Positions 1 through 6,428 of a stretch of 7,018 nt of DNA are shown piece after piece (within the stretch, counting starts at the first letter, position 1; the number at the start of each line of letters is the position of its first letter). The notes below the pieces were generated by a model that was not told where the DNA came from, searched no databases, and worked only from the letters and a program-made list of their open reading frames with translations. Made by a program: the position numbers and the translations under genes. The stretch is from Burkholderiaceae bacterium (GTDB taxonomy: Bacteria > Pseudomonadota > Gammaproteobacteria > Burkholderiales > Burkholderiaceae). The stretch spans positions 1 through 7,018 of the forward strand of contig CANBSM010000152.1 in NCBI GenBank assembly GCA_947372155.1. The letters run 5' to 3'.

Positions 1-1013
1 ACTAAGCTTAAGAAGAGATATTCCAAGAAGATGATGATATGAACTATCCCTTGTAAAAGGGTGGTTCTGCCAATCGCGAGTGTTAAAGCTCCGATAAAGA
101 ATGACAGATACATTAGTGTCATATTTAGATCGCTAATACCTAGGCTTAGCGGAAGATTAAAAAAGATTGCAATCGCAGCTACGGTCGGAATAGTCAACCC
201 AATGCTAGCTAGGGCAGAGCCCAGCGCCAAGTTCAAGCTGCTTTGTAAGCGATTCGCCTTCGCAGCCCTTACAGCTGCAAAGCCTTCGGGCAGTAGGACC
301 AAAAGCGCAATGGCAATACCGACAATCGTTTTAGGTGCGCCTGCGGCAGCAACACCCCTCTCAATTGCTGGGCTTAATAATTCTGCAAGACCTACTACTG
401 TAATGAGGGAAAGAATCAGCAATACACCGCTAACAGCGGTCTTGAGATTGCTGGGCTTCTGCGCATGGACATTGCTATCTGTCTTTTTGTCTTCTGTCTT
501 AGGAAGATAGTAGTCACGATGGCTTACTGTTTGGAAAAATAAGAAGGCAATATAGAGGGCAAAGGACGCAATGCCTGCAAATGCTAGCTGACTCTTGGTG
601 AAGTCTGGGCCAGGGGTGCTAATAGTCACAATCGGCATGACTAAAATAAAGGTAGCCAATGCGGTCAAGACGGCTAATGCAGAGTTGGTACCCTCGTTGC
701 GAAAAGTCATCTCATGATGGGTGAGACCGCCCATAAAGATGCAAAGACCAATGACGCCATTGATAACAATCATTACTGTTGCAAAGACTGCATCACGAGC
801 GATAAATTCTGATCCCTCATGACCTGTAAGCATCATGGAGATAATGAGCGACACTTCAATAATAGTGATGCTTAGTGATAGCACTAGAGTGCCATAGGGC
901 TCACCCGTTTTGTGAGCAATGACCTCAGCGTGATGCACGGCAGAAAGCACGGCGCCGAAAAGCGTGACACCCATGAGGGCAATGAACCAAGTTTGGCTGA
1001 GTAAGTTTGTCAT
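1..1013 (-). CDS. chaA: Calcium/sodium:proton antiporter, ChaA type (C-terminal end cut by the window edge)
   Basis: This is an inner-membrane cation/proton exchanger of the CaCA superfamily; family members export Ca2+, Na+ or K+ in exchange for protons. I translated the minus strand and read 337 codons plus two bases with no stop. The two alpha-repeats are visible. The first contains GEPYGTLVLSLSITIIEV (about residues 37-54, key acidic residue E53). The second contains LLPEGFAAVRAAKAN (about 240-254, key residue E243), followed by the polar helix LGSALASIGLTIP. A charged loop at about 168-189 (PKTEDKKTDS) separates the halves, as in E. coli ChaA. The last visible residues (IVHIIIFLEYLF) align by eye with the extreme C-terminus of E. 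coli ChaA, so probably only a few residues are missing. The start is ATG at 1013, because an in-frame TGA lies 9 bases upstream. The N-terminus is therefore about 30 residues shorter than in E. coli. The gene is divergent from cbiX. The actual ion specificity cannot be read from sequence. Confidence 0.9.
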   Translation of the reverse strand, partial: MTNLLSQTWFIALMGVTLFGAVLSAVHHAEVIAHKTGEPYGTLVLSLSITIIEVSLIISMMLTGHEGSEFIARDAVFATVMIVINGVIGLCIFMGGLTHHEMTFRNEGTNSALAVLTALATFILVMPIVTISTPGPDFTKSQLAFAGIASFALYIAFLFFQTVSHRDYYLPKTEDKKTDSNVHAQKPSNLKTAVSGVLLILSLITVVGLAELLSPAIERGVAAAGAPKTIVGIAIALLVLLPEGFAAVRAAKANRLQSSLNLALGSALASIGLTIPTVAAIAIFFNLPLSLGISDLNMTLMYLSFFIGALTLAIGRTTLLQGIVHIIIFLEYLFLSL

Positions 1014-1087
1014 AGGTCGTCAGATCTGATCTTCAAAATAAGGTTAAGCTATCGGTAAATCCTATTATTGAGAGTGTATAGCCATCC
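1014..1087. promoter_or_regulatory. Divergent chaA/cbiX intergenic region
   Basis: This 74-base gap separates two genes that point away from each other, so it must hold promoters or leaders for both unless transcripts start inside the genes. I find no convincing -35/-10 pair on either strand. On the plus strand TATTAT (within cctattattg, about 1063-1071) is a possible -10 with no good -35. An 11-base near-perfect palindrome, AGATC-T-GATCT, lies at 1022-1032, just upstream of the chaA start. Neither gene has a strong Shine-Dalgarno sequence here. Confidence 0.35.
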
Positions 1088-1450
1088 ATGAAAGCCATTA
1101 TCTTATTCGGGCACGGTGCACGTGATAGCCGCTGGCGCGAGCCTTTTGATCGTCTTGCCACTCTCTGGAAAGAGCGGCATCCCGCTACTCCTGTGGAATT
1201 GGCTTTCTTAGAGATGATGCAGCCCTCATTAGAGGACGCTGTTGCTTCCTTGAGTGCCAAGGGGGCTACTGCATTAACGATAGTGCCGGTTTTCTTTGGG
1301 CAGGGCGGTCACTTAAGAAATGATTTCCCTGTATTGCTAGATGAATGTCGGGTTAAGTTCCCCGGCATTCAATTAAGCGCGACGCCTGCTGTTGGAGAGG
1401 ATCTCGCTGTCTTGCAGGCGATTATTGATTTCGGAGCTCGAGCTCTCTAA
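1088..1450 (+). CDS. cbiX: Small sirohydrochlorin chelatase, CbiX/SirB type
   Basis: A 120-residue cytoplasmic protein of the CbiX(S) type, which inserts a divalent metal into sirohydrochlorin. Its half-size length matches the short chelatases of archaea and many proteobacteria, which act as homodimers. The N-terminal motif FGHGARDSRWREPF carries metal-binding His9. The second motif, PVFFGQGGHLRNDFP, carries His75; these correspond to the two conserved histidines of the family. The start is ATG at 1088, because an in-frame TAG lies three codons upstream. The neighbouring cobA and siroheme-dependent sulfite reductase suggest the physiological metal is iron, making it a siroheme ferrochelatase. 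That is inference: the family also includes cobalt chelatases, and no other cobalamin gene is visible. The gene converges on cobA, and their coding ends overlap by 78 bases. Confidence 0.88.
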   Translation: MKAIILFGHGARDSRWREPFDRLATLWKERHPATPVELAFLEMMQPSLEDAVASLSAKGATALTIVPVFFGQGGHLRNDFPVLLDECRVKFPGIQLSATPAVGEDLAVLQAIIDFGARAL

Positions 1451-2221
1451 TTTTTCAGTTTCACAATCTAGATTTCGCAAGGCCTCACCAATCATAATGA
1501 GTGCAGGAGAGCTGCTATCAAACCACTGATCTGCTTTACCAGCAGCTAACTCTTTTAGAGTACTGGTCCATAAGCGCTCACGCGGAGTGCTCACCGCTTC
1601 TAATATTTGTACTGGTGTATTGCCGTTTTGGTTTGAGCTCTGCTCAATTAATTGCTGTGCAATGCGTGCGGCATCTTTGCGACCCATGTAGTACACCAAA
1701 GTGTCTGCAGAGGGGTTGGGGATAGGTTTTCCAGGGGCAACATTTTCTGCGCCTTGGGCTAGGGTGATAAAGGCTACGCTACGAGAGATGCCACGCAGTG
1801 TTAGTGATTGCTGAATGCTTGCTGCCCCAGCAAGTGCTGCGGTAATGCCAGGAACCACTTCCACTGTAATCCCAGCTGCCTTGAGTGACCGAATCTCCTC
1901 ATCGGCACGCCCAAAGAGCATTGGATCACCACCCTTGAGTCGCACAATCAATTGGTGTTGATGCGCTGCATCTACTAAGCGCTTATTGATAAATTGCTGC
2001 GCAGAAGACAGTTTGCCGCAACGTTTTCCCACCTCAATCTGAATAGCCTGTGGGCATAGCTTCAACATCTCTGCATCCACTAAGGCATCGTAGAAAACGA
2101 TATTAGCTTGAGCTAATAGTTTTGCACCGCGAACAGTAATCAAATCAACTGCACCAGGCCCGGCGCCAACCAAATACACTTTTCCGAGAGTATTGTTGCT
2201 ATTGCAAGGTGTCATAGTCAT
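1373..2221 (-). CDS. cobA: Uroporphyrinogen-III C-methyltransferase (SUMT)
   Basis: Cytoplasmic enzyme that uses two S-adenosylmethionine to convert uroporphyrinogen III to precorrin-2, the first committed step to siroheme and cobalamin. The 282-residue protein has the tetrapyrrole methylase fold. The glycine-rich start KVYLVGAGPGAVDLITVRGA (residues 14-33) is followed by the SAM-binding LKGGDPMLFGRADEE (95-109), VVPGITAALAGAA (122-134), the signature TLRGISRSVAFIT (141-153) and TLVYYMG (174-180). The catalytic domain ends near residue 250 (ALIMIGEALRN). It is followed by a polar, serine-rich tail of about 30 residues ending RRRA. There is no N-terminal precorrin-2 dehydrogenase domain, so this is not a full CysG. 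The start could be ATG at 2221 or ATG at 2215; neither has a clear Shine-Dalgarno. It begins 6 bases after the DUF934 stop, so it is the last gene of the cysI operon. Residues 258-282 are encoded antisense to the end of cbiX. Confidence 0.9.
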   Translation of the reverse strand: MTMTPCNSNNTLGKVYLVGAGPGAVDLITVRGAKLLAQANIVFYDALVDAEMLKLCPQAIQIEVGKRCGKLSSAQQFINKRLVDAAHQHQLIVRLKGGDPMLFGRADEEIRSLKAAGITVEVVPGITAALAGAASIQQSLTLRGISRSVAFITLAQGAENVAPGKPIPNPSADTLVYYMGRKDAARIAQQLIEQSSNQNGNTPVQILEAVSTPRERLWTSTLKELAAGKADQWFDSSSPALIMIGEALRNLDCETEKLESSSSEINNRLQDSEILSNSRRRA

Positions 2222-2227
2222 GATTAC

Positions 2228-2812
2228 TTATACGCTTAAGGTCGCGCGTTTATCGCGCCAGCTGTTCTGAGTGGTGACTGTGTACAAAGTAAATTGCTTT
2301 AAAGCCACATCCAAATTTTGGTCTGGACGCAATGCGAAGCTATCGAAGCCTACGCGGGCGCCTTGCAGGAGTTGGTCAATCAAGACGTCACCAATTGCTC
2401 GAATCTCACCCTGCCAAGCAAAGCGATTACGCAATAACGCTGCTGTACTAAAGCTTCTGCCATCTCTGAAAATAGGAAAGTGGGCAGCCACTAAGGGCCA
2501 TACTGTTTTACCGGCCTCAATCACATCAGCATGCTTGAGGATGTCATCGTCGGTTGCAAACCAAACGCCAATCTGACTATTTGTAGCTTTGGTAATCACA
2601 TCTGCTTCATGGTGATGTTCAATCCACCAGGTAAATGGTACTAAGACCTTATGGGCGCCATGTTCTAGGTCAGGCAGACCACCTTCATCTTGGCTGCCAC
2701 TCCAGATTTGCCAGTCATTAGCGCCGAGTGATGGTTGACCACCTTTAGGAAAGTGCAACACCTGTTGATGGGCCGGTATGAAATGAGTGTTGCTTGTTGG
2801 GTTCGCGCTCAT
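2228..2812 (-). CDS. DUF934 family protein, sulfite reductase accessory gene
   Basis: A 194-residue soluble protein of the DUF934 family, which I recognise from its C-terminal half. The signature runs FPIFRDGRSFSTAALLRNRF (112-131), then GEIRAIGDVLIDQLLQ (135-150) and GFDSFALRPD (155-164). The N-terminal third is variable and rich in Trp and His (TWWIEHHHEADV, 61-72). No signal peptide, membrane segment or cysteine is present, so it is not an iron-sulfur protein. The family is known mainly as a conserved partner gene of cysI in proteobacteria; its biochemical role is, to my knowledge, unassigned. The ATG overlaps the cysI stop in an ATGA, which implies translational coupling and probably matched amounts of the two proteins. 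cobA follows after 6 bases. The likely role is support of sulfite reductase in a setting with no visible cysJ, but this is inference from context. Confidence 0.85.
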   Translation of the reverse strand: MSANPTSNTHFIPAHQQVLHFPKGGQPSLGANDWQIWSGSQDEGGLPDLEHGAHKVLVPFTWWIEHHHEADVITKATNSQIGVWFATDDDILKHADVIEAGKTVWPLVAAHFPIFRDGRSFSTAALLRNRFAWQGEIRAIGDVLIDQLLQGARVGFDSFALRPDQNLDVALKQFTLYTVTTQNSWRDKRATLSV

Positions 2813-4515
2813 GATGCAGCTCCTGGGCTAGCTTTTTCAAGTTTTTTCTTGGCATTCTTGTAAGCTGCCTCTTTAAATGGTGTTACCCCAACACGACGGT
2901 AGGTCTCAATAAAGGGCTCTTCACCGTTGCGTTGCGCTACATAGGTATTAATGACGTTAGTAATGACATCTGGAATTTCATCTGCATAGAATGAAGGACC
3001 AATGACTTTCCCGATTGAGGCATCATTTCCTTGTTCGCCACCAAGAGTGATTTGATACCACTCCTCACCATCCTTATCAACGCCGAGCACGCCAATATTG
3101 CCAACGTGATGGTGACCGCAAGAGTTGATGCAGCCAGAAATGTTAAGGCTGATATCACCTAAATCAAATAGGTAGTCTAAATCGTCAAAGCGTTCTTGAA
3201 TCGCTTTAGCAATTGGGAGTGATTTAGCATTGGCAAGCGAACAGAAGTCGCCACCAGGGCAGGCAATGATGTCGGTCAATAAGCCAACGTTAGGTAATGC
3301 CACTTTTTGCTTCTTAGCTGCTTGCCAGAGTTCAAAAAGCTTAGCTTGTTCTACATCCGCCAGCACAAGGTTTTGTTCGTGAGTAGCGCGCAACTCACCG
3401 AAACTATATTGATCAGCAAGGTCAGCAATAGCAAGCATTTGTGCAGTAGTGGCATCACCAGGAGCAACTGTGCCATGAGGCTTTAAAGAGAGAATGACGC
3501 TAGCATAGCCTGGGATCTGATGTGGTTTTACGTTACGCTCAATCCAGCGAGCAAACGCAGTTTGTTCCCCATCTGTAGCAAGGGAGAGTACTTGTGCAGC
3601 ACTGAGCGCCACCAAGATTTTATAAGCCGGCTTTGTGAAATGCTGAGCAACGCGATCCCACTCTGCTTGAGTAAAGTTGTCATCACTATCTTTAATATGA
3701 GCCCACTCACCTTCAACTTGACGGGCAAATTCTTCAGGCCCTAAGGCTTTAACTAATATCTTGATGCGAGCCTTATATAAATTATCACGACGACCAAAAC
3801 GGTTATATACACGCAATAAGGCAGTTAGATAACTAGGCAATACATTCCAAGGAAGACCTTGCTTAATAAGAGATCCCAGAATAGGTGTGCGGCCCATGCC
3901 ACCACCTGCATAGATATCAGCAGTTAATTGACCAGCAGCATTCTTCTTGAGTTCAATGCCAACGTCATGGCAGAGTAATACCGTGCGATCTTCTTTAGCA
4001 CCATTGACTGCAAATTTAAATTTGCGTGGTAAGTGTGCAAACTCAGGATGTAGAGTTGACCACTGACGTAAGAGCTCACAAATTGGGCGCGTGTCTACGT
4101 ATTCGTCAGCGGCTACACCAGCAAAGGCATCGCTCGTGATATTGCGGATGCAATTACCGGATGTTTGAATGGCATGCATTTCTACTTTGGCAAGTTCAGC
4201 CAAAATATCCGGAGTGTCTTCTAGTGTTACCCAGTTGTATTGAATGTTTTGACGCGTAGTGAAGTGACCATAACCACGGTCATACTTTTCTGAGATCAAG
4301 GCCATTGTGCGCAATTGCTTTGCGCTAAACAGGCCGTATGGAATGGCAACGCGCAGCATATAGGCATGCCGTTGGTGGTACAAGCCATTCTGCAGTCGTA
4401 AGGGGCGGAATTCTTCTTCGGCTAAGCTGCCGTCAAGACGCCTTGCAACTTGGTCGCGGAATTGGGCAACCCGTTGATCTACAAGGGTTTGGTCAATAGA
4501 GTCGTATTTATACAT
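2809..4515 (-). CDS. cysI: Assimilatory sulfite reductase haemoprotein (siroheme, 4Fe-4S)
   Basis: Reduces sulfite to sulfide with six electrons for cysteine synthesis, in the cytoplasm. The 568-residue protein has the two-fold repeated nitrite/sulfite reductase fold. The cluster ligands are C419-x5-C425 (CPGGDFC) and C462-x3-C466 (SGCINSCGHHH), where the last cysteine would bridge to siroheme. Substrate-binding basic residues appear as R88 (HFTTRQNIQYNW), R124 (SGNCIRN) and the pair K165/K167 (LPRKFKF). The lysine pair matches E. coli CysI, whereas plant nitrite reductase carries Asn at the second position; this favours sulfite as substrate. The start is ATG at 4515: the next in-frame upstream stop is TGA about 11 codons earlier, with no other ATG between. 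The Shine-Dalgarno is weak (AGG close to the start). It is the first gene of cysI-DUF934-cobA. No flavoprotein subunit (cysJ) is in the window, so electrons may come from ferredoxin or another donor. Confidence 0.92.
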   Translation of the reverse strand: MYKYDSIDQTLVDQRVAQFRDQVARRLDGSLAEEEFRPLRLQNGLYHQRHAYMLRVAIPYGLFSAKQLRTMALISEKYDRGYGHFTTRQNIQYNWVTLEDTPDILAELAKVEMHAIQTSGNCIRNITSDAFAGVAADEYVDTRPICELLRQWSTLHPEFAHLPRKFKFAVNGAKEDRTVLLCHDVGIELKKNAAGQLTADIYAGGGMGRTPILGSLIKQGLPWNVLPSYLTALLRVYNRFGRRDNLYKARIKILVKALGPEEFARQVEGEWAHIKDSDDNFTQAEWDRVAQHFTKPAYKILVALSAAQVLSLATDGEQTAFARWIERNVKPHQIPGYASVILSLKPHGTVAPGDATTAQMLAIADLADQYSFGELRATHEQNLVLADVEQAKLFELWQAAKKQKVALPNVGLLTDIIACPGGDFCSLANAKSLPIAKAIQERFDDLDYLFDLGDISLNISGCINSCGHHHVGNIGVLGVDKDGEEWYQITLGGEQGNDASIGKVIGPSFYADEIPDVITNVINTYVAQRNGEEPFIETYRRVGVTPFKEAAYKNAKKKLEKASPGAAS

Positions 4516-4692
4516 AGCCTGTGATTGTCGTAGATTTTCAATATTCCTTCAAATACTCAAAAATCAATCCTATATACCTGAATCAATATAAAGGCGCTTT
4601 ATTCACGTATTTATTGAAAAATCTGCTTCAATGGCTGCAGAGGGATAAAACCCCCAGATAGAGCATTCAATAAACAATAGCGGAGACAAAAG
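4516..4692. promoter_or_regulatory. Divergent cysI / serine hydrolase promoter region
   Basis: This AT-rich 177-base gap holds the control sequences for both flanking genes. On the cysI strand TATATA (4576-4571) is a possible -10 without a matching -35. On the plus strand TATAAA (4587-4592) is a possible -10 for the hydrolase, also without a good -35. Two copies of AATCAAT (4562-4568 and 4581-4587) form a direct repeat with a 19-base period around the TATATA. A promoter that lacks a -35 and carries paired repeats would fit activator control, for example by a CysB-like regulator, but no operator is proven. The hydrolase has a good ribosome site, GGAGA at 4682-4686, six bases before its ATG. 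Confidence 0.4.
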
Positions 4693-5970
4693 ATGAACAA
4701 ACTGAAGGCAATCAGCCTGATTGCTGGCCTATTGGCCTGTAGCACCCTGTTTGCAGCTGATACCTCAAAAGCGCCACTTCCCTTGAGTGCCACTCCAGGA
4801 CAAGGCTTTACCCAAGAGGGCCTTAAAAGAATCGACGCATTCTTTGCGGATCAGATTGCAACAAACAATATGGCTGGTGCCGTACTTGCAGTTTCTAAAA
4901 ACGGCAAGCTAAGCATTTTTAAGCCTTATGGATATTTAGATAAGGCTAATAACAAACCAATGACTACTGATGCTATTTTTAATTTGGCATCGATGACTAA
5001 GGTAATGGCTTCAGTGAGTGCACTCACTTTTTATGAAGAGGGCAAGTTGCCTTTAAATGCGCCAATCTCAAATTGGTTACCGCAATTTCAAGAAATGAAA
5101 GTGGGTCAAGTTGATGTGGATGGAAAGCTCAATTTAGTACCTGCCAAAAACCCGATTACCGTGCAAGATTTAATGCGCCACACCAATGGCTTAACTTATG
5201 GCGGTCGTGGTGCAACACCAGTGCACAAGATGTATCCAGCAGGCTCTGCACCGGCTGCAGTGCAATATACCGCACAACAATTTATCGACAAGTTAGCCAG
5301 TAACCCCTTGTTATATGAGCCTGGTACAGCTTGGGACTATGGCTTTGGTCTTGATGTCCTCGGAATTATTGAGGAGAAAATTGCTGGCAAGCCTTTGGGT
5401 GCAGTAATGCAAGAACGTATATGGGCTAAGGTTGGTATGCCTAATACAACATTTGAACTTGCTGAAAAAGATCGCTCTCGTTTAGCGCAACCTCTACCAA
5501 TTGACCCACTGACTGGCAAACCACAAAAAGTAGATATCCATTCTCAGAAAGTGAAATTTGATTGCGGCGGTTCGTGTGCCTACTCTACGGCTGGTGATTA
5601 CATTCGCTTTGGGCAAATGTTACTGAATGGCGGAAGCTTAGAAGGCAAGCGCGTGCTTGGTCCGCAGACAGTTGCTTTCATGACTTCAAACCATCTCAAT
5701 AAAGATATCAAGAATAATGTGAGCGGTACTGAACCAGGACGTATGGGTTATGGATTTGGTCTGGGCGTAGCGGTGCGTACTGATAGAGGCTTATCGGCTA
5801 TCAACGGTAACGTTGGAGATTTCACTTGGAATGGCGCTTACGGAACTATCTTCTGGGCTGATCCCAAAGAGCAGATGGTTGTTGTGATGATGGGTGTTGC
5901 ACCGGGAGAGATTCGTAAGGTGCACCGCGAACAACTCAATGCAGTGATTTATGGAGCCTTAGAAAAATAA
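4693..5970 (+). CDS. Exported serine hydrolase, beta-lactamase class C / family VIII esterase fold
   Basis: A 425-residue protein of the beta-lactamase (PF00144-type) serine hydrolase family. The nucleophile motif is S100-M-T-K103 (FNLASMTKVMAS). The second motif is a tyrosine in WDYGFGLDVLG (Y216), where class C beta-lactamases have YxN; Y-G-F resembles EstB-like esterases. The third region is WNGAYGTIFWADP (379-391), in place of KTG. A short conserved LMRHTNGLTYG (160-170) is also typical of the family. The N-terminus is an export signal: MNKLK, a hydrophobic core and then CSTLFAAD. Cleavage could occur after residue 21 or 22, or at Cys16 as a lipoprotein (LLAC). Start ATG 4693 has a strong ribosome site. 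Substrate is unknown: esters, small amides, D-amino-acid peptides or beta-lactams are all possible for the fold, so a resistance role should not be assumed. It is a single-gene transcript ended by the hairpin at 5991-6019. Confidence 0.87.
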   Translation: MNKLKAISLIAGLLACSTLFAADTSKAPLPLSATPGQGFTQEGLKRIDAFFADQIATNNMAGAVLAVSKNGKLSIFKPYGYLDKANNKPMTTDAIFNLASMTKVMASVSALTFYEEGKLPLNAPISNWLPQFQEMKVGQVDVDGKLNLVPAKNPITVQDLMRHTNGLTYGGRGATPVHKMYPAGSAPAAVQYTAQQFIDKLASNPLLYEPGTAWDYGFGLDVLGIIEEKIAGKPLGAVMQERIWAKVGMPNTTFELAEKDRSRLAQPLPIDPLTGKPQKVDIHSQKVKFDCGGSCAYSTAGDYIRFGQMLLNGGSLEGKRVLGPQTVAFMTSNHLNKDIKNNVSGTEPGRMGYGFGLGVAVRTDRGLSAINGNVGDFTWNGAYGTIFWADPKEQMVVVMMGVAPGEIRKVHREQLNAVIYGALEK

Positions 5971-5990
5971 TTAATAGAAGGCGCATAAAT

Positions 5991-6019
5991 AAAAAAGCCC
6001 CGATATTTCGGGGCTTTTT
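5991..6019. terminator. Bidirectional rho-independent terminator
   Basis: A perfect 6-bp GC stem, GCCCCG (5997-6002) with CGGGGC (6009-6014), encloses the loop ATATTT. It is flanked by six A on the left (5991-5996) and five T on the right (6015-6019), which extend the pairing. It lies 20 bases after the hydrolase stop and 34 bases after the stop of the convergent membrane-protein gene as read on the minus strand, so it can end transcripts from both sides. Confidence 0.93.
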
Positions 6020-6053
6020 ATATGGATACCTCGTTTGAAACCGCGCTTTGATC

Positions 6054-6425
6054 TTACAGGCCATTCTCGCGATAGTGTCTATAGAGGTTGGCAATGGATG
6101 CAAAGCCAAGCACTACGATCAGGACTGCAAACAGATATTCCGTGGTGAAATGGGCAAAGATGCCTATCTGAGTCAATAGAACTGCAGCAATAAAGACGGC
6201 AATCGATCCAAATGCTACGAGCTTGAAGTTGGGAACAAAAGCACCCAAAGTAATGGCAATAAAAACAAGATACAGATCGGAAACTAGTTGATCAGCTGTT
6301 AGAAAGATGCTGTTAGTGAGTTCTGGGTTGGTAAATTTACCCAAGACGGCAATAAGCAAGATTGCAGCCAAGAGTGCAAAGTTTAACTTTGCCTTGAGTA
6401 GTACCGTTTTAAATTGACCGCTCAT
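6054..6425 (-). CDS. Small four-helix membrane protein, function unknown
   Basis: I do not recognise this 123-residue protein. It is strongly hydrophobic, with four likely membrane helices at about residues 13-31, 48-66, 68-90 and 95-115. The N-terminus is basic (MSGQFKTVLLKAK). The short C-terminal tail is charged (RHYRENGL), placing both ends probably in the cytoplasm by the positive-inside rule. No catalytic motif, conserved cysteine or metal site stands out. The start is ATG at 6425, three bases after the stop of the preceding small membrane-protein gene, with only a weak ribosome site, so translational coupling is likely. It is the last gene of a minus-strand group and ends before the bidirectional terminator. 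It may form a complex with the 74-residue protein encoded just upstream; this is inference from spacing. Confidence 0.72.
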   Translation of the reverse strand: MSGQFKTVLLKAKLNFALLAAILLIAVLGKFTNPELTNSIFLTADQLVSDLYLVFIAITLGAFVPNFKLVAFGSIAVFIAAVLLTQIGIFAHFTTEYLFAVLIVVLGFASIANLYRHYRENGL

Positions 6426-6428
6426 ATT

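Noticed and set aside
61..510. Open plus-strand frame of 149 codons
   Set aside because: It lies fully antisense to chaA, whose minus-strand translation shows clear CaCA motifs. The plus-strand product has no recognisable domain and looks like an antisense shadow.
1033..1260. Open minus-strand frame of 75 codons covering the chaA/cbiX gap
   Set aside because: It is antisense to cbiX, which has both family histidines, and its translation has no motif.
2271..2576. Open plus-strand frame of 101 codons
   Set aside because: It is antisense to the DUF934 gene, which has a recognised family signature and operon spacing.
4693..5970. Annotation as an antibiotic-resistance beta-lactamase (ampC)
   Set aside because: The YxN and KTG motifs are replaced by Y-G-F and WNGAYG-type sequence, and no ampR-like regulator is adjacent. 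Family VIII esterase or peptidase-like activity is at least as likely.
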